Below are positions 18,124 to 27,118 of a DNA stretch of 64,000 nucleotides, piece after piece. How positions within the stretch are numbered: position 1 is the first letter of the stretch; each line of letters starts with the position of its first letter. Source of the stretch: Brevundimonas nasdae. Its GTDB lineage: Bacteria; Pseudomonadota; Alphaproteobacteria; Caulobacterales; Caulobacteraceae. The stretch lies in assembly GCF_016654005.1 (NCBI RefSeq), contig NZ_JAEPWN010000007.1, positions 62,001 through 126,000 of the forward strand. The letters run 5' to 3'. Under the pieces are notes generated by a model. That model ran no database searches, had not been told where the DNA came from, and saw nothing but the letters and a program-made list of their open reading frames with translations. The translations under genes were made by a program, and so were the position numbers.

Positions 18124-18839
18124 CAGCCTTCCTCCGTCCAGAGAACTTCAAGAGAAACATCGGCGGCGATCAGGGCGGCGATGGGCTGGATCTTGGGATC
18201 GCCCTTGGCCTGTTCCTCGAACACGCGTCGTTTGGTTTCGCCCTTCAGGCCCAGGATCACGCGCTCGGCCTGCATCAGATAGGGCAGGTTGATCGACAGG
18301 CGCTCGATGCTCGGCGCCATGCCGTCGCGGCCATGCGGCACGCCCAGAACGGTCGGCTTCAGCGTCGGCGTCAGCAGGGTCTTCAGCGTGGGGCTTTCAG
18401 GGAACATGGAGCAGATATGGCCATCCTCACCCATGCCGAGAAGGACCGCATCGAAACGACCGCCCGCCTCCGCCAGGGCCTTGGCCGCCACGATGGCGGC
18501 GCGGTCCACGGTGACCTCCGGCGTGAACAGGGGGATGAAGCGGCCCGCGGCCGCCTTGTCCTGCAACAGCACGTCGCGGATCAGGCGGGCGTTTGATTCC
18601 GGCGAGGTCTCGGGGACATAACGCTCGTCCACCAGGGTGACGGCGATCCTGGCCCAGTCCAGGTCCATGGCCGCCAGATGGCGATAGACCGGCGCAGGCG
18701 TCGAACCGCCCGGTCCCGCGAAGAAGGCGGAGCCGTTGTCGCGCACGGCGGCGGCCAGGGTCTCGCCCAGACGCGCGGCGGTCGCTTCGGCCCAGGCGTC
18801 GACGGAGGGGAAGGCTTCGATCTGGGGCGTGTTAGACAT
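18123..18839 (-). CDS. pgl: 6-phosphogluconolactonase
   Basis: 238 aa DevB/SOL-type lactonase hydrolysing 6-phosphogluconolactone. Motifs: AGPGGSTPAPVYRHL (sugar-phosphate isomerase-like fold), VTLVDERYVP and GMGEDGHICSMFP, all expected for the family. The start overlaps the end of zwf by 8 bases and its stop overlaps the edd start, so the three steps from glucose-6-phosphate to KDPG are translated as a tightly coupled unit. Confidence 0.95.
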   Translation of the reverse strand: MSNTPQIEAFPSVDAWAEATAARLGETLAAAVRDNGSAFFAGPGGSTPAPVYRHLAAMDLDWARIAVTLVDERYVPETSPESNARLIRDVLLQDKAAAGRFIPLFTPEVTVDRAAIVAAKALAEAGGRFDAVLLGMGEDGHICSMFPESPTLKTLLTPTLKPTVLGVPHGRDGMAPSIERLSINLPYLMQAERVILGLKGETKRRVFEEQAKGDPKIQPIAALIAADVSLEVLWTEEG

Positions 18840-20289
18840 TGGTCGTGTTCCAGTCGCGTCCGGTGCGCATCATCAGCATGTCGGCGCTGTCAGGCCCCCA
18901 CGTGCCAGCCACATATTGATCCGGCTTCTGGCCGGACTCGGCCCAGGCGTCGGCGACCTCATCGACCCATTTCCAGGCCTGTTCCGCCTCATCGCGACGC
19001 ACGAACAGGGTGGAGTCGCCGTGCATGGCGTCCAGCAGCAACCGCTCATAGGCGATGCGGCGGCGCGGCGGCGCGGCGGACTTGCCGTCGACGCCCCACG
19101 ACAGGCTCATGGTGATGGGCTGAAGCTGCATGCGCTTGTCCAGGCCGGGGCGCTTGTTCATCACCGTCAGCGAGATGTCTTCCTCGGGCTGCAGTTCGAT
19201 GATCATGCGGTTGGCCGGGGCCTCACCCTCGTCATTGTCGAAGATCGAGTGCGGCACCGGCTTGAACTGGATGACGATCTCGGTGCGCTTCTCCGGCAGA
19301 CGCTTGCCCGTGCGCATGAAGAAGGGCACGCCCGCCCAACGCCAGTTGTCGATGTCGGCGCGGATGGCCACGAAGGTCTCGGTGTCGGACGGCTGGCCGC
19401 GTTCCTCTTCGTAGGACTTGGCCGGCTTGCCCTCGGACACGCCCGCCACATACTGGCCGCGCACGGTGACGCGTTCCGCCTCTTCGGGGGTGATGGGGCG
19501 CAGCGAGCGCAGCACCTTCACCTTTTCATTGCGCAGGGATTCCGGGTCCAGATCGCTGGGCGGCTCCATCGCCACCAGGCACAGCAGCTGCAGCATGTGG
19601 TTCTGCAGCATGTCGCGCAGGGCGCCGTATTCATCATAATAGGGCCAGCGGTCGCCGACGCCGACGGTCTCGCCGATGGTGATCTGGACGTGGTCGATCG
19701 TCAGATTGTTCCACAGCGGCTCGAAGATGGTGTTGCCGAAGCGCAGGGCCGTCAGGTTCTGGACCGTCTCCTTGCCCAGATAGTGGTCGATGCGGAACAC
19801 CTGATCCTCGCGGAAGGCGTGGCCCACGGCGTCGTCGATCTCAAGGAAGGACTTCAGGTCGCGTCCGACCGGCTTCTCCAGCACGATGCGGCAGTTGCGT
19901 TCAGCCAGACCGGCCTCCTTCATCGCCGTGACGATGCGGCCGTACAGCGAAGGCGACACCGCCAGGAAGGAGGTGACCTCGCCGTCGCCGACCTTGGCCT
20001 TCAGCCGCTTCAGGCTTTCGGCGCTGGTGGCGTCGATGGCCAGATAGTCCAGGCGGGCCTTCATCCGGGCCCAGCTGTCTTCGTCCCAGGCCTTGTCGGC
20101 CTCGGCCTTGGCCTTCACCGCATCCTGGACCTTGCCGATGTATTCGTCGGCGGTTTCTTCCGAACGCGCGGCGCCGATGATCTTCAGCCCTTCCGGCAGC
20201 AGGCCGTCGTGCTCAAGGAAATACAGCGATGGCAACAGCATGCGCATCGCCAGATCGCCGCCGCCGCCGAACAAGATCAAAGCCGCCAT
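18832..20289 (-). CDS. zwf: Glucose-6-phosphate 1-dehydrogenase
   Basis: 485 aa, normal length. It oxidises glucose-6-phosphate to 6-phosphogluconolactone, reducing NAD(P). The nucleotide-binding loop is FGGGGDLAMRML, a variant of GASGDLA, and the substrate motif RIDHYLGKETVQN and LEKPVGRDL are intact. The GAGGGG in front of ATG fixes the start at 20289. It is the first gene of the Entner-Doudoroff operon; the promoter should lie in the 60 bp before the histidine operon end. Confidence 0.96.
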   Translation of the reverse strand: MAALILFGGGGDLAMRMLLPSLYFLEHDGLLPEGLKIIGAARSEETADEYIGKVQDAVKAKAEADKAWDEDSWARMKARLDYLAIDATSAESLKRLKAKVGDGEVTSFLAVSPSLYGRIVTAMKEAGLAERNCRIVLEKPVGRDLKSFLEIDDAVGHAFREDQVFRIDHYLGKETVQNLTALRFGNTIFEPLWNNLTIDHVQITIGETVGVGDRWPYYDEYGALRDMLQNHMLQLLCLVAMEPPSDLDPESLRNEKVKVLRSLRPITPEEAERVTVRGQYVAGVSEGKPAKSYEEERGQPSDTETFVAIRADIDNWRWAGVPFFMRTGKRLPEKRTEIVIQFKPVPHSIFDNDEGEAPANRMIIELQPEEDISLTVMNKRPGLDKRMQLQPITMSLSWGVDGKSAAPPRRRIAYERLLLDAMHGDSTLFVRRDEAEQAWKWVDEVADAWAESGQKPDQYVAGTWGPDSADMLMMRTGRDWNTTNV

Positions 20290-20349
20290 CGATATCCCCT
20301 CAAGTAGCCCGTCGCCGGGTATGCACGCCCTTTATGACCGGGCCTGTCG

Positions 20350-20972
20350 CTATGGATGGGCTTTGCCCGCTTCCGCGCGTGACGCCAACACGTCCAGCAC
20401 GTCCTGAAACACCATGTTACGGGCATGGAGAAGAACGAGCAGGTGATAGATCAGATCCGCCGCCTCGCTGGCCAGCTCTTCATCAGGGCCTGCGACGCCC
20501 GCCAGAGCAGTCTCGACGCCCTCTTCGCCGACCTTCTGGGCGATGCGTTTGGGGCCGTCGGCGACCAGTTTGGCGGTCCAGCTTTCGGACGGATCGGCGG
20601 CGGCGCGCACGGCGATGGTCTGCTCCAGCCGCGCGATCCGGCCCAGACCCGGCGCATCCGCATTCCCGAAACAGCTGACGCGGTTCAGGTGGCAGGCGTT
20701 GCCGACCGGCCGGACCGACAGAACCAGGGCGTCATTGTCGCAATCGGGCGTGACGCCCACGACATGCAGCCGGTCGCCCGACGTCTCACCCTTCCTCCAG
20801 CGCCCGCCGCGCGAGCGTGAGAAGAAGGTGGCCTCGCCGGAGGTGATCGTTTCGTCCAGCGCGGCGCGGTCCATATAGGCTAGGGTCAGGACCTGCAGCG
20901 TCGCCGCATCCTGCACCACCACGGGAACCAGCCCGCCGCCCTTTTCGAAGTCGATGGTGGATGGATCGAGGG

Positions 20973-20976
<4 letters not shown>
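20350..20976 (-). CDS. hisI: Bifunctional phosphoribosyl-AMP cyclohydrolase / phosphoribosyl-ATP pyrophosphatase
   Basis: 208 aa HisIE fusion catalysing steps 2 and 3 of histidine synthesis. Residues 1-115 form the HisI cyclohydrolase, with GETSGDRLHVVGVTPDCDNDAL and the metal-binding Cys/His of GNACHLNRVSCF. Residues 118-208 form the HisE MazG-like pyrophosphatase, with KVGEEGVETALA and EAADLIYHLLVLL. Many alphaproteobacteria keep hisI and hisE apart, so the fusion is worth noting. It overlaps hisF by ATGA and is the last gene of the operon. Confidence 0.93.
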
Positions 20977-21736
<760 letters not shown>

Positions 21737-21740
<4 letters not shown>

Positions 21741-22468
21741 GCGGCGGCCGCGATGGCTTCGGGCAGGGTGAAGCGGTTTTCGTACAGGGCGCGGCCCACG
21801 ATGGCGCCGTTGCAGCCCAGCGCCTTGACCGCGCTCAGGTCGTCCAGAGACGACACTCCGCCTGAGGCCTGAAGCACCAGGTCGGGGCGTCGGCGGCGGA
21901 TCTCGGCCAGCAGCTCCAGATTGGGGCCGGTCAGGGCGCCGTCGCGGCCCACGTCGGTGACCAGCACATGTTTGAACGCCCCCTTCGGATAGCGATCCAG
22001 CGCAGTCCACAGATCGACGCCCGCCGACTGGGTCCAGCCTTTCAGTGCGGGCACGGGGACGCCGTCTTCGATCTTGACGTCCAGGGCCAGGGTGATCCGC
22101 TCCGGCCCGAACTCGCCCAGCCAGTCGGCGACATCGTCCGGTCGGGTCACCGCCAGGGACCCGATGACCACCCGATCCACGCCGGAGGCCAACAGCTTGG
22201 CCACGTCGTCGCGGCTGCGCACGCCGCCGCCCGACTGAATCTTGACGTCGATGGCCTTGGCCAGTTCGCCGATCAGTTCGTGCTGCATGGCCTGACCGGC
22301 CTCGGCGCCGTCCAGATCGACGATGTGAATCCATTCGGCCCCTTCCGCGACGAAGGCGGTCAGGCGCGCGGCGGGCTGTTCGTCATATTGCGTCACCTGA
22401 TCAAACCGGCCGTGCATCAGGCGCACGCAGACGCCGGCCTTCAGGTCGATGGCGGGGTAGATCAGCAT
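21737..22468 (-). CDS. hisA: ProFAR isomerase (phosphoribosylformimino-5-aminoimidazole carboxamide ribotide isomerase)
   Basis: 243 aa HisA barrel, paralogous to HisF. N-terminal IYPAIDLKAGVCVRL with the catalytic Asp, IQSGGGVRS and VTDVGRDGALTGPNL with the second catalytic Asp. Overlaps hisH by 7 bases and hisF by 4. It performs the Amadori rearrangement of ProFAR to PRFAR. Intact. Confidence 0.96.
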
Positions 22469-23064
22469 GTCAGGCTCAGGAAATTCTTGAGAATGGTCGC
22501 GCCGGCCTGGGCCGAGCGTTCGGGGTGGAACTGGCAGCCCCAGCGGTTGGCGGATCGCACGACGGCGGGGACGGGGCCGCCGTAGTCAGCGCGGGCCACG
22601 GTCGCGGGACCGTCCGGGCAGACGAAGCCGTGCACGAAATAGGCGTAGGCGCCGTCCTCGACCCCCGCCAGCAGCGGGTCGTCATGGTCGCGCGTCAGGC
22701 GGCTCCAGCCCATATGCGGCACAGGCAGGGCGGCGCCCGGCTCCAGACGTTTCACCGCGCCGGGGATGAAGCCCAGCAGTTCGACGCCGTCGCCCTCGTC
22801 GCTGCGCTCAAACAGAAGCTGCTGGCCCAGACAGACGCCCAGAAGGGGGCGCTTAAAGGCGCGCAGCGGCGCGATCAGGTTCAACTCCGCCAGCCGCGAC
22901 ATGGCATAGCCCGCAGCCCCGACGCCGGGCAGGATGAGCCGCTCGGCCTCGGCGATCTCGACTGGATCTGCGGTTAGGCGCACGGTCGCGCCCAGCCGCT
23001 CCAGCGCGAACTGGACCGAGGCGACATTGCCTGCGCCGTAGGAAACGACGGCGACCTGGGTCAC
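22462..23064 (-). CDS. hisH: Imidazole glycerol phosphate synthase, glutamine amidotransferase subunit
   Basis: 200 aa class I glutaminase supplying ammonia to HisF. The triad is Cys78 (GVCLGQQLLF), His180 and Glu182 (CQFHPERS). N-terminal VSYGAGNVASV is typical. The start is GTG at 23064, inside GTGA overlapping the hisB stop. The oxyanion-strand segment reads YFVHGFVCPDG where most homologues have YFVHSYY, a mild variant. Confidence 0.95.
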   Translation of the reverse strand: MTQVAVVSYGAGNVASVQFALERLGATVRLTADPVEIAEAERLILPGVGAAGYAMSRLAELNLIAPLRAFKRPLLGVCLGQQLLFERSDEGDGVELLGFIPGAVKRLEPGAALPVPHMGWSRLTRDHDDPLLAGVEDGAYAYFVHGFVCPDGPATVARADYGGPVPAVVRSANRWGCQFHPERSAQAGATILKNFLSLTC

Positions 23065-24485
23065 AGGACGCCCTTGGTCGAGGGGACCGCATCGCCCTCC
23101 ACGCGGATGGCCTGACGCAGCGCACGACCGAAGGCCTTGTAAACGGCCTCCGTCTTGTGGTGGTCGTCCTGGCCTGTGACGGTGATGTGGATGGCGGCGC
23201 CCATGGCCTCGGCCAGCGAGCGGAAGACGTGGGCGGTCAGGTCGGTGCGGTAGTCGCCGATATAGGGCGTCTCGAACGTGCCTTCGAACAGCGGATAGGG
23301 CCGTCCCGACAGGTCTATAGAGAGGGTCGCATTGGCCTCGTCCATCGGCAAGACAAAGCCGTAGCGGGCGATGCCCTTGCGCTCGCCCAGCGCCTGTTTC
23401 AACGCCTGGCCCAGGGCGATGGCGCTGTCTTCAATGGTGTGGTGCGGGTCGGTGTGAAGGTCGCCTTCGCATTGCAGGCGCAGCGAGAAGCCGCCGTGGG
23501 CCGCGATCTGCTCCAGCATGTGATCAAAGAAGCCGACGCCGGTTTCGATCTTGATCGGGCCGGGCGCATCCAGATCGACGGCGCAGACGATGCGCGTCTC
23601 CTTGGTGTCTCGCACGGCCTGACCCACGCGGGACGGGCGGCGCTGGGCGGGCGTCAGGCCGAAGGCGGCCAGCAGCCGGTCGTTGACCTCGGGCTTGATC
23701 GAGACGGGTAGGCGCAGACGGTCGCCCGACAGGTCGCCCTCGACGCCATAGGACTTCAGACCCGCCAGCGCCGCCGCGGGGTCTTCGGGCCGCGTCATGA
23801 CAATGGGGCCGACGCCCGCTTCGACCGGCATCAGACGGCCCAGTTCGCGGGCGACCCTCTCGCGCTCGCGGCGGACGGTGGCGATGCGTTCCGCCGTCTC
23901 GATCATCCGCGACGGGTCCAGCGCCTGCTGCGCCAGTCGCACCAGAGGCTCGGGCAGGGCGTAGGGCTCCAACACCGAGGCCAGCCGCGCCAGCGTCTGG
24001 GGTTGGGCGATGGCGGCCCCGACCCGCGCGCCCGCCAGCCCATAGGCCAGCGACAGGCTGCGAAGCACGACCAGATTGGGCTGGTCCGCGATGACGGTGA
24101 CGGCGGAGGCGCTGTCGGAAAACTCGATCAGGCCTTCGTCCACGACCAACAGGGCCGGGGCCACGCGGGCGGCCATTTCCGCCACGGCCTCGGGCGAACC
24201 CAGGGCGCGGATGATGACGGCGGCGGGGTCGCCCTTCGACGGATAGATGGCGGCCAGACGGTCATAGGGCTCGGCCTTGGGCGCCTCGACCGAACCGCCG
24301 TCGCGGGCAGCCAGGCGATAGGCCAACTCCAGCCCATGGGTCAGGCCGCGAACGGGCAGAACCGTCTCGACCGGCGTGGCGTAAATGGCGGCCATGCGTG
24401 CGGTCAGAGCCGAAGCGTCGCCGGGATAACGGTCCAGACCGTCGCCGCCGGACACCAGAGGGGCATAGGGGGCGGGCAGGGTCAT
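23061..24485 (-). CDS. hisB: HisB dehydratase fused to a HisC-like aminotransferase domain lacking the PLP lysine
   Basis: 474 aa, far longer than the 195-200 aa of ordinary HisB. Residues about 287-474 are a complete imidazoleglycerol-phosphate dehydratase: GVGFFDHMLEQIAAHG, DLHTDPHHTIEDSAIALG and GQDDHHKTEAVYKAFGRAL. Residues 1-280 resemble a fold-type I histidinol-phosphate aminotransferase: VVDEGLIEFSD (normally VDEAYIDF) and NLVVLRSLSLAYGLAGARVG (normally LRTLSKAYGLAGLRxG). The Schiff-base Lys is Leu146 (codon CTG), the DEAY tyrosine is missing, and the N-terminus is about 60 residues short, while Arg154 of the PLP-phosphate motif remains. The N-terminal half is therefore probably a pseudoenzyme, and an active HisC must be encoded elsewhere. 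The stop and start overlap hisH and hisD. Confidence 0.9.
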   Translation of the reverse strand: MTLPAPYAPLVSGGDGLDRYPGDASALTARMAAIYATPVETVLPVRGLTHGLELAYRLAARDGGSVEAPKAEPYDRLAAIYPSKGDPAAVIIRALGSPEAVAEMAARVAPALLVVDEGLIEFSDSASAVTVIADQPNLVVLRSLSLAYGLAGARVGAAIAQPQTLARLASVLEPYALPEPLVRLAQQALDPSRMIETAERIATVRRERERVARELGRLMPVEAGVGPIVMTRPEDPAAALAGLKSYGVEGDLSGDRLRLPVSIKPEVNDRLLAAFGLTPAQRRPSRVGQAVRDTKETRIVCAVDLDAPGPIKIETGVGFFDHMLEQIAAHGGFSLRLQCEGDLHTDPHHTIEDSAIALGQALKQALGERKGIARYGFVLPMDEANATLSIDLSGRPYPLFEGTFETPYIGDYRTDLTAHVFRSLAEAMGAAIHITVTGQDDHHKTEAVYKAFGRALRQAIRVEGDAVPSTKGVL

Positions 24486-25804
24486 GCGTCGGCCCTCAGG
24501 TCGGCGGCGCGGGCGTGGGCTTCCAGACCCTCCATCCGGGCCAGACGGGCGGCGATGGGCGCCAGTTGCCGGGCGCCGTCCTCGGTGACCAGTTGCACCG
24601 ACATGGTGGTCATGAAGCTGGCGGTGGTCACCCCGCCCAAGGTCTTGGCCCCGCCGTCGGTCGGCAGGACGTGGCTGGGCCCGGCGGCGTAGTCGCCCAG
24701 GGTCTCGGCGGCGAAACGCCCGACGAAGACGGCCCCGGCGGCGTTGATGGACTCGACCAGTTCTTCGGCCTCCTCGACCTGGATGGCCAGGTGCTCGGGG
24801 CCGTACAGATTGGCCACCTCGGCGGCGGCGTCCAGATCGCGCACCAGGATGGCGCGGGCCTCGTTCAGCGAGGCGCGGGCGATGGCTTCGCGGGGCAGGG
24901 TCGCGACCTGAACCTCAACCTCGGTCAGGATGTAGTCGATGGTGGCGCGGCTGGTGGAGACCAGCAGGACCTGGGCGTCGGCGTCATGTTCGGCCTGGCT
25001 CAGCAGGTCGGCGGCGGCGATCTCGGGCGCGGCGTCGCGGTCGACGATGACCATCAGTTCCGACGGGCCTGCGGGCATGTCGACAGCGGGGCCACCCGGA
25101 AGGGCGGACGCCTGTTTCTTGGCCTCGGCGACATAGGCGTTGCCCGGTCCGAACAGCTTGTCGCAAGGCGGGATGATCCCGTCCTCCAGTTCGACGCCGA
25201 AGGTCAGGGCGGCGATGGCCTGCGCCCCGCCCATCAGCCAGATGGCGTCCAGACCGGCTTCGGCGGCGGCCAGGATCATGGCGGGGTGGACGCCGCCCTC
25301 CTTGTTCGGCGGGGTCACGGCGATCCGTTCGCGCACGCCCGCCACTTCCGCCGGAATGGCCAGCATCAGAAGGGACGAAAACAGCGGCGCGGTGCCGCCG
25401 GGAATATAGAGACCCGCCGAGGCGATGGGCCGCCACGCCAGTTTCGAGCGCACGCCGGGCGTCGTCTCGACATAGGGGGTGTCTTCGGGCCGGGTCGCCT
25501 GATGGAAGACGCGGATGTTGTCGGCGGCGAAGCGCAGGGCGCGGGTGTCGGCGGGCGGCAGGGCGTTGCGCGCCTCGGCGATAGAGCCGGGCGTGATGGC
25601 GATGCGGCGGGGCGGCGCCTTGTCCAGCTTCAGGCACCATTCGGTCACCGCTGCGCCGCCGCGCTCGCGCACGTCGTTCAGGATGGTGCGGACCACCTCG
25701 GTCACGTCGCCCGCGGTGCGCTGGGTCGGGCGGGCCAGGGCGGCCTTCTTTCCGGCCGCGTCCAGCGACGACCAGTCGATGCGTTTGAATGCGGTGTCGG
25801 TCAT
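24482..25804 (-). CDS. hisD: Histidinol dehydrogenase
   Basis: 440 aa zinc enzyme for the last two steps, histidinol to histidine. Motifs: YIPGGTAPLFSSLLMLAIPA, FGPGNAYVAEAKKQ, DMPAGPSELMVI, LLSQAEHDADAQ with metal ligands, and GPEHLAIQV. ATG 25804 shares a base with the hisG stop (TGATG); a GTG one codon upstream is an alternative. Intact and of usual length. Confidence 0.96.
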   Translation of the reverse strand: MTDTAFKRIDWSSLDAAGKKAALARPTQRTAGDVTEVVRTILNDVRERGGAAVTEWCLKLDKAPPRRIAITPGSIAEARNALPPADTRALRFAADNIRVFHQATRPEDTPYVETTPGVRSKLAWRPIASAGLYIPGGTAPLFSSLLMLAIPAEVAGVRERIAVTPPNKEGGVHPAMILAAAEAGLDAIWLMGGAQAIAALTFGVELEDGIIPPCDKLFGPGNAYVAEAKKQASALPGGPAVDMPAGPSELMVIVDRDAAPEIAAADLLSQAEHDADAQVLLVSTSRATIDYILTEVEVQVATLPREAIARASLNEARAILVRDLDAAAEVANLYGPEHLAIQVEEAEELVESINAAGAVFVGRFAAETLGDYAAGPSHVLPTDGGAKTLGGVTTASFMTTMSVQLVTEDGARQLAPIAARLARMEGLEAHARAADLRADA

Positions 25805-26685
25805 CACATCATCTTCTCGATGGGCAGGACCAGGATGGCAGAGGCGCCGGCGGCCTTCAGCTTCTCCAGCGTCTCCCAGAAGACGGCCTCCTGACAGACA
25901 GCGTGAACGGCGACCGCATCGTCACGGCCCATTAGGGGCATGACGGTCGGCGAACCGGCGCCGGGCAGAATGGCGGTGATCTGGTCCAGCGAGGCGCGGG
26001 GCGCATTCAGCATGACGTATTTGGCGCCCTGAGACGACACGACGCCCGCCATCCGCTCGATGATGCTGTCCAGCAGGTGTTGCAGGCTCGGTTCGGGCGC
26101 GACGGGCGACTGGATCAGGACCGCCTGACTTTCCAGCACCGTGTCCTTGGCCTGAAGCCCGTTGGCCTCCAGCGTGGCGCCGGTCGACACCAGATCGCAG
26201 ATGGCGGCGGCCAGCTTCAGGCGCGGGGCCACCTCGACCGCGCCGCGCATGGTGACGATGTCGGCCGAGACGCCGTTGTCGTTCAGATATTTGCGCAGGA
26301 TCTTCGGATAGGAGGTCGCGATCCGCAGGCCGTCCAGCGAGGCCGGGCCCTCATAGGCCAGGGTCGGCGGCGTCGCGATCTTCAGGGTGCAGCGGCCAAA
26401 GCCCAGCGGCATGACGATGGAGGCGTTGGTCCCGCCGTTCTTGCCTTCCTCCAGCACATTCTCGCCGACGATGCCCAGATCGCAGACCCCGTCCGCCACG
26501 AAGGTGGGGATGTCGTCGTCGCGCACGCGCAGCAGGTCGATGGGGTAGTTCTCAACCCGGTACAGCAGGTCGTTGTGACCCTTGACCCATTTCAGACCCG
26601 CGTCGCGGATCAGATCAAGGCTGCGGTCGGCCAGACGGCCGGATTTCTGGACGGCGATGCGGAGCCGCCCCTGGACAGTGCTCAT
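25804..26685 (-). CDS. hisG: ATP phosphoribosyltransferase, long (HisG-L) form
   Basis: 293 aa, first committed step of histidine synthesis. The catalytic phosphoribosyl-binding core (LRIAVQKSGRL, VRDDDIPTFVADGVCDLGIVG, DLVSTGATLEANGL) covers residues 1-215. The C-terminal 75 residues form the ACT-like regulatory domain of the long form, the part that binds histidine for feedback inhibition. Thus no HisZ partner is needed. It starts 10 nt after the TrpR-like gene stop. Confidence 0.95.
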   Translation of the reverse strand: MSTVQGRLRIAVQKSGRLADRSLDLIRDAGLKWVKGHNDLLYRVENYPIDLLRVRDDDIPTFVADGVCDLGIVGENVLEEGKNGGTNASIVMPLGFGRCTLKIATPPTLAYEGPASLDGLRIATSYPKILRKYLNDNGVSADIVTMRGAVEVAPRLKLAAAICDLVSTGATLEANGLQAKDTVLESQAVLIQSPVAPEPSLQHLLDSIIERMAGVVSSQGAKYVMLNAPRASLDQITAILPGAGSPTVMPLMGRDDAVAVHAVCQEAVFWETLEKLKAAGASAILVLPIEKMM

Positions 26686-26695
26686 GTTTGGATAC

Positions 26696-26980
26696 TCAGT
26701 TTTTCAGCCGGTCCAGGGCGATGCGGTATCCCTGGTGCGGCATGTCTTTCAGATAACGGGCGACACGGACGACGGTGGTGGGGCTGGCGTGGGCCTCGGC
26801 CGCGATCTCGCGATAGGATTTGCCCCCGGCGTCCAGCAGGCGCGCCACCTCCCACCGCTCTGCAAAGGCGCGCAGTTCGGCGGGCGTGCAGAGGTCGGCC
26901 AGAAAGGCGTCGATCTCCTCACGCGTCTGCATCGACAGCAGGGCGTCATAGAGGGCGGCGCGGGCGGGCGGGGTCGTCAT
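26696..26980 (-). CDS. TrpR-like YerC/YecD-family regulator at the head of the his operon
   Basis: 94 aa, all helical. It contains the Trp-repressor-type helix-turn-helix: CTPAELRAFAERWEVARLLDAG followed by SYREIAAEAHASPTTVVRVARYL, as in the YerC/YecD family. The start ATG at 26980 is fixed by family length; a much longer open frame upstream is a shadow. It is the first gene of the histidine operon (10 nt to hisG), and a 9-bp inverted repeat begins 3 nt before its start codon. A role as autoregulatory repressor of the operon, perhaps sensing histidine or tryptophan, is inferred from position. Confidence 0.85.
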   Translation of the reverse strand: MTTPPARAALYDALLSMQTREEIDAFLADLCTPAELRAFAERWEVARLLDAGGKSYREIAAEAHASPTTVVRVARYLKDMPHQGYRIALDRLKN

Positions 26981-26983
26981 GCG

Positions 26984-27011
26984 CGTTCCACTATGCTGTA
27001 ACAGTGGAACG
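26984..27011. promoter_or_regulatory. Inverted repeat at the his-operon start, candidate operator
   Basis: Arms CGTTCCACT (26984-26992) and AGTGGAACG (27003-27011) are perfect over 9 bp with a 10-bp spacer, about one helical turn apart centre to centre. The site ends 3 nt before the ATG of the TrpR-like gene, where a bound repressor would block transcription or initiation. No other function for the dyad is apparent. Confidence 0.6.
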
Positions 27012-27021
27012 GTCAAGGGCT

Positions 27022-27105
27022 GAGTGGCGCGTGACGAGTGATGAGTGGCGAGGAGGCTCGGCCATTTGTCTGGTTCTCGCCACTCGCCACCCGCCGCTCG
27101 CCGCT
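27022..27105. repeat. GTGGCGAG/CTCGCCAC inverted-repeat element, copy 2
   Basis: Left part GAGTGGCGCGTGACGAGTG then ATGAGTGGCGAG (to 27052), right part CTCGCCACTCGCCACCC (from 27076). Same unit and same mirrored layout as the copy at 2529-2640, again directly upstream of a start codon and followed by a similar CTAAATxC...CCCC ATG junction. It separates the his operon from the divergent reductase gene. Confidence 0.7.
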
Positions 27106-27118
27106 CTAAATGCACCCC

